A model generated the notes under the pieces. That model had not been told where the DNA came from. It worked only from the letters and a program-made list of their open reading frames with translations, and made no database searches. DNA of 46,541 nucleotides from an uncultured Eubacteriales bacterium (GTDB lineage Bacteria > Bacillota > Clostridia > Oscillospirales > UBA644): NCBI GenBank assembly GCA_959604355.1, contig CAUHAO010000012.1, positions 1 to 46,541 on the forward strand, written 5' to 3'. Shown in pieces: positions 24,665-32,945 of the stretch (within the stretch, counting starts at the first letter, position 1; each line of letters begins with the position of its first letter). A program made the translations under genes and the position numbers.

Positions 24665-27052
24665 ATGGACAATCTTACAGTATTCAAAAACACTTTGGGC
24701 ACGTCCGCTTTGCTGCCGCTCGTTCCCCTTAAAGGGATAGTGACGTTCCCAAACGCTTATATACACATCGACGTATTCGAAAAAAAGACGATGCGTGCCA
24801 TTACCGCCGCGGCGAAAAAGGATAAATTCGTTTTTCTTGTTTCCCAGAGAAATTTCGCGGCCAGCGACATTTCGTCGGACGACATTTTTTCCGTCGGCAC
24901 GATCGCACATATCAAACAGGTTCTCAATGCTCCGGGGGATGACCCACGCGTGACCCTTGAAACCATCGCCCGTGCGAAAGTCGATGGCGCGGTCGTCAAC
25001 TCTGACGCTTACGACTCTGTCTGGGTGGAACTTATAGAAGAAAGCACGCTCGGTTATTCCGAAAGCCTCGAAAACCGTGCTATGATCAATCTTGCCCAGG
25101 ACTCTTTCGCGGATATGGCGGAAAACTATGACCGTATGCCGCCCGAAACGGAAGCAGCGGTTTCGACGATTAATGACGGCGGCGAACTCGCGGACTATAT
25201 CGCGCAGAACATCCCGTTCCGCCCCGAAGACAAACAAATGCTGCTTGAAACAATCGATCCGCACGAAAGACTTCTTCAGCTCATATCCCTAATGCAGGAT
25301 CAGGCGGATATTCTTTCCGCCGAAAAACGCATAAACGAGCAGGTTTCTTCCCGCCTCAAAAAAAATCAGAAGGATTTTTATCTGCGCGAACAGATACGCG
25401 CGATTCAGGAGGAGCTCGGCGAATCGCCCGACGGTCCTTACGAAGATGAGGACGAGCTTTACAACGATAAAATTGCTGCTCTTGCCGCACCCGAGGAGGT
25501 CAAAGAAAAACTTTTCAAGGACGTTTCGAGACTGCTGAAAATGCCGATAGGCTCTCAGGACGCCGCCGTCCTCAGAACATACCTCGACACCTGCATCGAC
25601 CTGCCGTGGGGTAAATACACCATAGATACGCTGTCACTTGACGAAGCACAGAAAATTCTTGACAGCGACCATTACGGACTTGAAAAAGTCAAAGAGCGCA
25701 TTCTCGAACTGCTCGCCGTACGCAACCTTACTGCAAGAGAAGAAGCGGAAAAAGACGGCATAAAGGCACAGATACTCTGTCTTGTAGGCCCTCCGGGAAC
25801 AGGCAAAACATCCGTGGCTCAATCCGTTGCAAAAGCGATGGGCCGGGAATTTGTCCGCGTGTCTCTCGGCGGCGTCCATGACGAAGCGGAGATAAGAGGT
25901 CATCGCCGCACATATATCGGCTCTATGCCCGGCAAAATAATTTCCGCGATAATCGACGCCAAGGTCTGCAACCCCGTGATCCTGCTCGATGAGATAGACA
26001 AACTTGCGCAGGACTACAAGGGCGACCCCTCGTCTGCACTTCTCGAAGTGCTTGACCCCGAGCAAAACAAATCATTCCGCGACAATTTCATCGACATCCC
26101 GTTCGACCTGAGTAAGGTGTTTTTCATCACAACGGCCAACACAGACGACTCTATCCCGCGTCCGCTGCTCGACCGTATGGACGTTATCGAACTGAGTTCG
26201 TACACGGCGGAGGAAAAATTCCACATCGCGAAAAAATATCTCGTTCCAAAGCAGCTCAAGGCCAACGGAATGACGTCAAAAATGATAAAATTCCGCGACG
26301 ACACGCTCAAGGCGCTCATAACGTATTATACAAAAGAAGCGGGCGTACGAAACCTTGAAAGAACGATCGCCTCCGTATGCAGAAAAGTCGCGAGACAATG
26401 GCTTTCCGTACCCGAAGAGGAGCGCACGGCTATAACCGTCAAAGCTTCTGACCTGCAAAAGTATCTCGGACCGAAAAAATTCAAGGACGACCCCCTTTCC
26501 AAAGAACCCACCGTAGGCGTCGTCACGGGTCTGGCATACACGACCGTCGGCGGCGAAACGATGCCCATAGAGGTCTGCGCAATGGACGGCTCGGGCAAAA
26601 TCGAGCTCACGGGCTCGCTCGGCGACGTGATGAAAGAGAGTGCGAAGGCCGCAGTAAGCTTCATCCGCTCCAAAGCCGACGAATACGGAATCGACCGGGA
26701 ATTCTACAAGAAAAAAGATATTCACATCCACGTTCCCGAAGGCGCAGTGCCGAAAGACGGCCCGTCCGCGGGTATAACAATGGCTACGGCACTCATAAGC
26801 GAACTTTCGGGCAAACCCGTCCGCAACGACGTGGCTATGACAGGAGAAATAACGCTCCGCGGAAAAGTTCTGCCGATAGGCGGGCTTCGTGAAAAGACAA
26901 TGGCGGCATACAAGGCGGGCATCAAGACCGTTATCATACCGCAGGACAACGTCCCCGACCTATATGAGGTGGAGCAGGTAGTTAAAGACAACGTCCGTTT
27001 TGTCCCCGCAAAAACGCTCGACGATGTTATCAGCGTCGCGCTTGCACGGTAA
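24665..27052 (+). CDS. lon: Endopeptidase La (Lon protease)
   Basis: An ATP-dependent serine protease for damaged and regulatory proteins. The 795-residue product has the N-terminal LON substrate domain (LPLVPLKGIVTFPN), a helical linker, the AAA+ module with Walker A GPPGTGKT and Walker B ILLDEIDKL, and the protease domain with the catalytic Ser in PKDGPSAG and Lys in GLREKTM. The ribosome site is modest (AAAGGT about 11 nt before the ATG). A small stem (ACGCGG/CCGCGT, 24631-24646) lies in the clpX-lon gap without a T-run. Part of the tig-clpP-clpX-lon-engB proteostasis block. Confidence 0.98.
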   Translation: MDNLTVFKNTLGTSALLPLVPLKGIVTFPNAYIHIDVFEKKTMRAITAAAKKDKFVFLVSQRNFAASDISSDDIFSVGTIAHIKQVLNAPGDDPRVTLETIARAKVDGAVVNSDAYDSVWVELIEESTLGYSESLENRAMINLAQDSFADMAENYDRMPPETEAAVSTINDGGELADYIAQNIPFRPEDKQMLLETIDPHERLLQLISLMQDQADILSAEKRINEQVSSRLKKNQKDFYLREQIRAIQEELGESPDGPYEDEDELYNDKIAALAAPEEVKEKLFKDVSRLLKMPIGSQDAAVLRTYLDTCIDLPWGKYTIDTLSLDEAQKILDSDHYGLEKVKERILELLAVRNLTAREEAEKDGIKAQILCLVGPPGTGKTSVAQSVAKAMGREFVRVSLGGVHDEAEIRGHRRTYIGSMPGKIISAIIDAKVCNPVILLDEIDKLAQDYKGDPSSALLEVLDPEQNKSFRDNFIDIPFDLSKVFFITTANTDDSIPRPLLDRMDVIELSSYTAEEKFHIAKKYLVPKQLKANGMTSKMIKFRDDTLKALITYYTKEAGVRNLERTIASVCRKVARQWLSVPEEERTAITVKASDLQKYLGPKKFKDDPLSKEPTVGVVTGLAYTTVGGETMPIEVCAMDGSGKIELTGSLGDVMKESAKAAVSFIRSKADEYGIDREFYKKKDIHIHVPEGAVPKDGPSAGITMATALISELSGKPVRNDVAMTGEITLRGKVLPIGGLREKTMAAYKAGIKTVIIPQDNVPDLYEVEQVVKDNVRFVPAKTLDDVISVALAR

Positions 27053-27061
27053 GGTACGAAA

Positions 27062-27670
27062 ATGAAACTCAATTACAACAACACGGAATTTCTCAGCAGC
27101 GTCTTTGACACCCGTAAACTCACCCTGCGCACGCTGCCCGAAATTGTTTTTGTCGGCAAATCGAACGTCGGCAAAAGCTCCGCGATAAACAAATTGCTCA
27201 ACCGCAAAAAAATGGCGCGGGTCAGCGCAACACCGGGAAAAACGCAGGCGATAAACTTCTTTGAAATAGACAAATCAGCATATTTCGTCGATTTGCCCGG
27301 ATACGGATTCGCACAGCGCTCAAAAGCACAGCGTGACTCGTGGGGAAAACTCATCGACTCATACTTCAAGCTTCAACGTGACAGACGCCTTGTCGTTTTT
27401 CTCGTTGATATCCGTCATGACCCGACTGAAGACGATATGACGATGTTCGACTATCTCATGGCACAAAAAACCCCGTTCTGTGTCGCGGCGACAAAAGCGG
27501 ACAAGCTTTCGGCAAAGCAGAAAAGCGAGCGCATCGCAGCGTTATCCGATATCTTCGGAGTTGAAGTAGTGGCGTTTTCGTCCGAAAACGGCGAGGGCAC
27601 CGAAAAACTCAGGAACATAATTGAAGATATCACAGGAGAAAAGGGCGAATATTTCCGCCCCGTCGAATAG
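27062..27670 (+). CDS. engB: Ribosome biogenesis GTP-binding protein EngB (YsxC)
   Basis: An essential GTPase for 50S assembly in Bacillus. The 202-residue protein has the YsxC-specific N-terminus (LPEIVFVGKSNVGKSSAINKL, with the P-loop), TPGKTQAINFF as G2, DLPGYGFA as G3, and TKADKLS as G4. It follows lon by 9 bp with a GGTAAGG ribosome site. The lon-engB order is widespread in Firmicutes. It is terminated by a clear hairpin about 20 nt later. Confidence 0.97.
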   Translation: MKLNYNNTEFLSSVFDTRKLTLRTLPEIVFVGKSNVGKSSAINKLLNRKKMARVSATPGKTQAINFFEIDKSAYFVDLPGYGFAQRSKAQRDSWGKLIDSYFKLQRDRRLVVFLVDIRHDPTEDDMTMFDYLMAQKTPFCVAATKADKLSAKQKSERIAALSDIFGVEVVAFSSENGEGTEKLRNIIEDITGEKGEYFRPVE

Positions 27671-27690
27671 AACGATAATTAACAAAAAAC

Positions 27691-27726
27691 AAAGCGTACG
27701 GAAAAATTTTCCGTGCGCTTTTTTAC
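27691..27726 (+). terminator. Intrinsic terminator after engB
   Basis: AAAGCGTACGGAAAA pairs with TTTTCCGTGCGCTTT (one G-U pair), followed by TTTTTAC. Confidence 0.9.
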
Positions 27727-27828
27727 CTTTCTATGTAATGTTTTCTGCCACGAATACACGATGTTGAAACGGAAAAACTTAAAACATGAAACCGTTTTTA
27801 TTAAAAGACGGGGAAAGGAAAGAAAAAA

Positions 27829-28737
27829 ATGAAAAAATTGATATCATTTATGCTCGTTGCCGCGATGTTCGCCGCTGTTGCGGTACTTGCATACGGATGT
27901 AATAGAAAAAATCCAGATCAGACGGACCCTTCGACCGAACCGACAAACCAGATGACCGTTGAAGGCGTCATAACCACTTTAACCAGCGGCAAAAACGGCC
28001 TTGCAAACTTCATGCTTTACGCGGAAGGCAAAGAAAAATACCTCTTTAATATAGCCCCCGGATTCACATACGCGCCTTCGTTGGGCGACACTGTTTCCGT
28101 CACCGTACAAGGCGAAATATCCGAATCCGCCCCGAACCAGGGTACAGCGGAAAAAGTCTCTGTTCTCAAAGAGTTTCCGGGCACTCCGATAGATATCGAG
28201 GTATACAGGGTGGACAATATCGACGCTACGGGCGTGACACAGGCGCTGAACACTAACCGTTGGATATTCACAAAACTGGAATCCTATGAAGATTTCAGAA
28301 CTTATGTTGAGGAAAACCAACTTACCGACAGCATCATGCAGAATCTCGGCACCACGCAGATCGACGGTCTGACAGAAGAATTTTTTGCATCGAAAAACCT
28401 TTGCGTCTTTATTGTCAATAACGGCAACTCCGCGAATACCGCCGCAACAGGCACATATCTGTCGGACGGCACGCTTTATCTTAAAATAAAGAACAACACC
28501 ACTGACGCGATCCTCAATAATATGGTCTACACCGCATATCTCGCGGCGACAGACAAGGCCATCGAGATCTCCGACGGTATTCTGCTGACTGAAAATATGC
28601 TTTCTGATAATATAGGACAGATCGACACGAATCCCGACGACAACGAAACGGGCGACCCCTCGCAGCAGGCAACCTCGCCCACCGAAAACAGCAGCAACAA
28701 CAGCGGCAACGGCAAGGGCTCCGGGCAAGAGCAATAA
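27829..28737 (+). CDS. Predicted lipoprotein of unknown function
   Basis: A 302-residue protein with a signal peptide ending in the lipobox LAYGC (Cys at about residue 24). A Pro/Thr/Asp-rich spacer follows. The N-terminal domain (about 40-110), beginning MTVEGVITTLTSG, looks like a small OB-type beta barrel. A second region (about 125-260) includes FFASKNLCVFIVNNGNSAN, and the tail is low-complexity (Asn, Ser, Gly). I do not recognise the family. An AAAGGAA ribosome site precedes the ATG. The gene is between the engB terminator and the convergent thrS. Confidence 0.85.
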   Translation: MKKLISFMLVAAMFAAVAVLAYGCNRKNPDQTDPSTEPTNQMTVEGVITTLTSGKNGLANFMLYAEGKEKYLFNIAPGFTYAPSLGDTVSVTVQGEISESAPNQGTAEKVSVLKEFPGTPIDIEVYRVDNIDATGVTQALNTNRWIFTKLESYEDFRTYVEENQLTDSIMQNLGTTQIDGLTEEFFASKNLCVFIVNNGNSANTAATGTYLSDGTLYLKIKNNTTDAILNNMVYTAYLAATDKAIEISDGILLTENMLSDNIGQIDTNPDDNETGDPSQQATSPTENSSNNSGNGKGSGQEQ

Positions 28738-28760
28738 TCCGTTAAAATCAAGAATATTCT

Positions 28761-28800
28761 GACAAAATAAAAGGAGCGTGACCCTCACGGGACGCGCTCC
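28761..28800 (-). terminator. Intrinsic terminator of thrS
   Basis: On the minus strand GGAGCG...CGCTCC with an inner CCC/GGG helix is followed by TTTTATTTTG, just after the thrS stop. Confidence 0.85.
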
Positions 28801-28819
28801 GATTTGCGAAAAAACGTAC

Positions 28820-30619
28820 TTATCTCGTCTTTTCTTTAATTTCTTTTCTGAATTTCGCAAGCATGTCTTCAATGCTCATGCATCCGAGATCCTCACCCTT
28901 GCGTGAACGCAGGGATACGGTGCCTTCGGCCTGTTCTTTTGCACCGACAACTATCATGTACGGCACTTTCTGGAGCTGAGCTTCTCTTATGCGCTTGCCG
29001 AGAGTTTCGCTGCGCGCATCGAGTTCGACGCGGATGTCTTCATCGTCCATTGCCGCGACGACCTGTTTCGCGTAGCCCACATACTCTTCGTTGAGCGGGA
29101 TAACGACCGCCTGAGTGGGAGCCATCCACATGGGAAGTGCGCCGGCGTATTTTTCAAGCAGGTACGCAAGCGTACGTTCGAAGCATCCGAGAGACGTGCG
29201 GTGGATAATATAGGGGTTTTTCGTCTGTCCGTCGGAGTCGATATACTCCATGCCGAATTTTTTCGCAAGCAGCATATCTATCTGAATCGTGACAAGAGTG
29301 TCCTCTTTGCCGTAAACATTGTGATACTGTACGTCGAGCTTCGGACCGTAGAACGCCGCCTCGTCGATACCGACAGTATATTCAACTCCGAGATCGTCAA
29401 GTATCTGCTTCATAGTCGCCTGTGCGACTTCCCATTGCTCCGCGGTACCCTCATATTTGTTCTTCGGGTTGGCGGGATCCCACTGAGAGAAACGGAACGT
29501 GCAGTCTTCAAGAAGCCCGACAGTATCGAGGAAATACTTGCAGAGTTCGAGACAGCCCTTGAATTCTTCTTCGAGCTGGTCGGGACGGAGGATATAATGT
29601 CCTTCGGAAATCGTGAACTGACGTACACGGATAAGGCCGTGCATTTCGCCGGAATCCTCGTTACGGAAGAGCGTCGACGTCTCTGTCAGGCGCATCGGCA
29701 GATCACGGTAAGAACGCTTTTTATTCAGATAGACCTGATACTGGAACGGGCAGGTCATCGGACGGAGCGCAAAGCACTCTTTTTCCTCATCGTTGGGGTC
29801 GCCGATAACGAACATGCCGTCAAGATAGTGATCCCAGTGGCCTGATATTTTATATAGGTCTCTTTTCGCCATAAGAGGAGTTTTCGTAAGCAGGCAGCCC
29901 TTTTTACGTTCGACATCCTCAACCCAGCGCTGAAGCAACTGAACTGTTCTCGCGCCTTTCGGAAGAAGGATCGGCAGTCCCTGACCGACGTAATCGACCG
30001 TGGTGAAGTATTCAAGACTGCGGCCGATCTTGTTATGATCCCGTTTCTCGATCTCAGCCTGAGCCTTCAGATAATCGTCAAGCTCCTGCTGGGACGGAAA
30101 TGCGATACCGTTGATACGGGTGAGCATTTTGTTGTTTTTATCGTTTTTCCAGTATGCACCCGACTGGCCCGTTATCTTGAACGCTTTGAGCGCCTTTGTA
30201 TAGCAAAGGTGCGGGCCTACGCACATGTCGATGTATTCGCCCTGCTGATAAAAACTTATCGTCGCGTCGGGATCGAGATCTCCGATATGCTCAACCTTGT
30301 ATTTTTCGCCACGCTGCTGCATGAGCGCAATCGCTTCCTCGCGGGGCAGAATAAAAGGTTTTATCGGGAGGTTTTCTTTGACTATTTTACGCATTTCCTG
30401 CTCGATCTTCTGAAGGTCATCGTCCGTGAGTTTCGTATCTCCGAGATCGACGTCATAATAAAAGCCCTTTTCCGTCGCAGGGCCGTACGCGAAATCTGCC
30501 TCGGGCCAAAGACGTTTTATCGCCTGGGCCATGACGTGAGCCGCGGTATGTCTGATCACGTGAAGCTGTTCCTGTTCTTCACATTCCGCGACCGTTCCGT
30601 TGTTATAAACGATTTTCAT
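28820..30619 (-). CDS. thrS: Threonyl-tRNA synthetase, form without a full TGS domain
   Basis: Charges tRNA-Thr. The 599-residue product starts with only about 18 residues before HVIRHTAAHVMAQAI, so the N-terminal TGS (ubiquitin-like) domain of the ~640-residue enzyme is missing. The editing domain keeps the zinc-like motif HxxxH and the DMCVGPHL cysteine/histidine. The catalytic domain has motif 2 (TETSTLFRNEDSGEMHGLIR) and motif 3 (IIHRTSLGCFERTLAYL). The C-terminal anticodon domain carries VVIPLNEEYVGYA. GGAG lies 9 nt before the ATG. Expression is controlled by the T-box leader. Confidence 0.97.
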   Translation of the reverse strand: MKIVYNNGTVAECEEQEQLHVIRHTAAHVMAQAIKRLWPEADFAYGPATEKGFYYDVDLGDTKLTDDDLQKIEQEMRKIVKENLPIKPFILPREEAIALMQQRGEKYKVEHIGDLDPDATISFYQQGEYIDMCVGPHLCYTKALKAFKITGQSGAYWKNDKNNKMLTRINGIAFPSQQELDDYLKAQAEIEKRDHNKIGRSLEYFTTVDYVGQGLPILLPKGARTVQLLQRWVEDVERKKGCLLTKTPLMAKRDLYKISGHWDHYLDGMFVIGDPNDEEKECFALRPMTCPFQYQVYLNKKRSYRDLPMRLTETSTLFRNEDSGEMHGLIRVRQFTISEGHYILRPDQLEEEFKGCLELCKYFLDTVGLLEDCTFRFSQWDPANPKNKYEGTAEQWEVAQATMKQILDDLGVEYTVGIDEAAFYGPKLDVQYHNVYGKEDTLVTIQIDMLLAKKFGMEYIDSDGQTKNPYIIHRTSLGCFERTLAYLLEKYAGALPMWMAPTQAVVIPLNEEYVGYAKQVVAAMDDEDIRVELDARSETLGKRIREAQLQKVPYMIVVGAKEQAEGTVSLRSRKGEDLGCMSIEDMLAKFRKEIKEKTR

Positions 30620-30655
30620 TGTCTTTATCTCCTGTCTTGGATTTTTGTTTATAAA

Positions 30656-30905
30656 AAAACACCCTTCACAGCAAGACGGTTTTCCGTCTCTGTCAAGGGT
30701 GCACTGTTGTCATGCACGGTTCCACCTTGATTTTTCACTCGGACTTTCGCCCAACCCTTCACGCGGGATACGTCGGCACTTACTGTTATTTCTGCACCGC
30801 AGCTCGGGAGTGGTCTTCGCCCCGTTTTCCGTAAGACGCTCACATCAAACGCGTCTCTCTCTGAACGGTACGGCGGGGTTACTCTCTCCGTCATCGCCTT
30901 TACAC
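30656..30905 (-). promoter_or_regulatory. T-box leader of thrS
   Basis: On the minus strand the leader has the start of stem I (GATGACGGAGAGAGTAA), a likely specifier region on its 3' side (GAAGACCACTCC, containing the Thr codon ACC), the T-box sequence AAGGTGGAACCGTGC forming the antiterminator with GTGCACCCTT, and a competing terminator (CACCCTTGACAG with CTGTGAAGGGTG plus TTTTTTT). Uncharged tRNA-Thr would favour read-through into thrS. Confidence 0.93.
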
Positions 30906-30909
30906 GTCA

Positions 30910-30938
30910 ATTATAACACTCGGCCCTGTTTTTGTCAA
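30910..30938 (-). promoter_or_regulatory. Consensus sigma-A promoter of the thrS T-box transcript
   Basis: On the minus strand TTGACA, a 17-nt spacer and TATAAT, a few bases before the T-box stem I. Confidence 0.93.
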
Positions 30939-31018
30939 GCATGTTCACAAAAATTTCGTCATGCACGGTTTTTTACGCCGTATCGGAGCATATATTTAAC
31001 CGAAAGCGAGGTCTTTTT

Positions 31019-31783
31019 ATGAAAAACGTTATTGGAAAAACTTGGCTCGGCACGGATATTTCCGTATTCACCTCGGGAATAGGGAAGAACCACATTCTCC
31101 TGCTCGGGGGCTTTCGAGGCTCCGACGAACATATATGCAGAATTCTTATGAAAACGGCGGAAAGTCTCGAAAACGATACGCGGCAAATGAAAATCAACCG
31201 TGAAAAACTGCTTTCATCCGCCACTTTCCATATTATCCCCACCGTAAACGCCGACGGAATATCTCTGCACGAAAAGGGGCTCGACAAATTCAATCCTTTT
31301 TTTGCTCGCTGTGTGCGCGCGAACCGCGGCTCGGAGGATTTTTCGGCATGGCAGGCCAATTGCCGCGGCGCGGATATTGCCAGAAACTTTCCCGCCGGGT
31401 GGCGCGACGGCGCACAATACGGAACTTTCCCTTGCGCGGCGGGCGGAATAGGAGAATATCCGTGTTCGGAAAAGGAAAGCTTCTCTCTTCTTGCTTACAT
31501 GCGCCGCACGTCGCCGCACGGGGTCTTTGTCTTTCTGAGCGGCGAAGGAAAAATCGTCCTGCCCGAAAAAACGGCCAATGCAGCTCTTGTCGGCTCATGT
31601 CTCGACCTTCCCGTATGCGTTGCATCAACTGACAGAAAACTTTACATAACATATGCCGCAGGTTCCCCCATGCTTACCGCCGCACGTGCTTTCGGAGCGC
31701 GGGCACTTACGGTTCTCCTGCCCGAAAATACGAACGAGAACGCCGTTATACCGAAAATACTGCTTGCCGCGGCACTTTTATAG
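31019..31783 (+). CDS. M14 carboxypeptidase-like protein lacking all zinc ligands (probable pseudoenzyme)
   Basis: A 254-residue protein that follows clostridial M14 (gamma-D-glutamyl-meso-DAP peptidase-like) sequences along its length: KNHILLLGGFRGSDE, FHIIPTVNADGISLHEKG, RGSEDFSAWQANCRGADI and ARNFPAGW. The metal site is gone. HxxE reads RGSD (Arg33, Asp36), and the later LHSQGE histidine is replaced in FLSGEG (Leu173). The C-terminal catalytic Glu region reads TVLLPEN without the FTIE pattern. No signal peptide, so it is presumably cytosolic. I start at 31019, where GAGG lies 7 nt upstream. The frame remains intact, which argues for retained function, perhaps binding rather than hydrolysis. 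Confidence 0.82.
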   Translation: MKNVIGKTWLGTDISVFTSGIGKNHILLLGGFRGSDEHICRILMKTAESLENDTRQMKINREKLLSSATFHIIPTVNADGISLHEKGLDKFNPFFARCVRANRGSEDFSAWQANCRGADIARNFPAGWRDGAQYGTFPCAAGGIGEYPCSEKESFSLLAYMRRTSPHGVFVFLSGEGKIVLPEKTANAALVGSCLDLPVCVASTDRKLYITYAAGSPMLTAARAFGARALTVLLPENTNENAVIPKILLAAALL

Positions 31784-31824
31784 GTAAAGTATTGTAAAAT
31801 TTTTATAAATATTTGCGTAAACCC

Positions 31825-31853
31825 TTGTAAACAACGCAAAAATATGATATCAT
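31825..31853 (+). promoter_or_regulatory. Sigma-A promoter of pheST
   Basis: TTGTAA, a 17-nt spacer and TATCAT lie about 45 nt before pheS. The space is too short for a T-box leader, unlike thrS. Confidence 0.8.
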
Positions 31854-31899
31854 AAGGTAAATATAACTTATTATATCTGTAAATAAAGAGGATTCGGAA

Positions 31900-32925
31900 A
31901 TGACAATAAAAGAACAACTCGAAAGCATCAGACAGCAGGCGGCAGCTGAACTTGCATCAGCTGAAGTGTCCGAGCATCTGGAAGCGCTGAGAGTAAAACT
32001 GCTCGGCAAAAAAGGCGAACTGACAAGCGTGCTGGCGCAGATGGGAAAGCTTTCCGCGGAAGAGCGTCCCGTTATCGGACAGGCTGCAAACGAAGTTCGC
32101 ACCTACATAGAAAATGCGATAAAAGAAAAGCGCGCGGAAATATCCGCAAAGGAATTACAGAGAAAGCTTGAGTCCGAACGCGTTGACGTAACGCTCCCCG
32201 GAAAGGGTCGTCCCGCAGGCAAAAAGCATCCTCTCAGTGTTGTTCTCGACGAGGTCAAGGACGCGTTTATCAGCATGGGCTTTACCGTCGTTGCAGGACC
32301 CGAGGTCGAATATGACTATTACAATTTCGAAGCTCTCAATATTCCTCCGTACCATCCCGCAAGAGACACCCAGGACACCTTCTATTTCTCTCAGGACATG
32401 CTTTTGCGCACTCAGACAAGCTCCGTCCAGGTAAGAACGATGGAGCAGCAGAAGCCCCCGATACGCATAATCTCTCCCGGACGTGTTTACCGTATAGACG
32501 AAGTCGACGCTACCCATTCCCCGATATTCCACCAGATAGAAGGCCTCGTAGTTGATAAAGGCATAACGATGGCACATCTGAAAGGCTCTCTCGAGCTTAT
32601 TTCTAAGATGCTCTTCGGCCAGGACATCCGCACTCGTATACGTCCCGACTACTTCCCGTTCACAGAGCCCAGCGCGGAAATCTCCATTTCCTGCTTCAAA
32701 TGCGGAGGTGCGGGCTGCAAGTTCTGCAAGAACGAAGGCTGGATCGAAATAGGCGGCGCGGGCATGGTTAATCCGAAAGTCCTCGCAAACCTCGGCATAG
32801 ACCCCGAGGTATATTCCGGCTATGCGTTCGGCATGGGTCTTGAACGTCTTGCGATGCTCAAATACGGCGTGGACGACATTCGTATGTTCTATGACAACGA
32901 TATGCGTTTCCTTAACAATTTTTAA
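31900..32925 (+). CDS. pheS: Phenylalanyl-tRNA synthetase alpha subunit
   Basis: The catalytic subunit of the alpha2-beta2 synthetase. The 341-residue protein has an N-terminal coiled coil (about 1-90), then the class II core: GFTVVAGPEVEYDYYNFEAL, HPARDTQDTFYF, motif 2 around RVYRIDEVDATHSP and motif 3 GMGLERLAMLKYGVDDIR. A four-cysteine cluster in SCFKCGGAGCKFCKNEGW is typical of bacterial PheS. GAGGA precedes the ATG. pheT follows after 20 bp. Confidence 0.98.
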   Translation: MTIKEQLESIRQQAAAELASAEVSEHLEALRVKLLGKKGELTSVLAQMGKLSAEERPVIGQAANEVRTYIENAIKEKRAEISAKELQRKLESERVDVTLPGKGRPAGKKHPLSVVLDEVKDAFISMGFTVVAGPEVEYDYYNFEALNIPPYHPARDTQDTFYFSQDMLLRTQTSSVQVRTMEQQKPPIRIISPGRVYRIDEVDATHSPIFHQIEGLVVDKGITMAHLKGSLELISKMLFGQDIRTRIRPDYFPFTEPSAEISISCFKCGGAGCKFCKNEGWIEIGGAGMVNPKVLANLGIDPEVYSGYAFGMGLERLAMLKYGVDDIRMFYDNDMRFLNNF

Positions 32926-32945
32926 TGCGGGGGTAAGAAAATACA

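Noticed and set aside
31784..31899. A T-box leader for pheST
   Set aside because: Only about 45 nt lie between the promoter and pheS. No T-box sequence or terminator is present.
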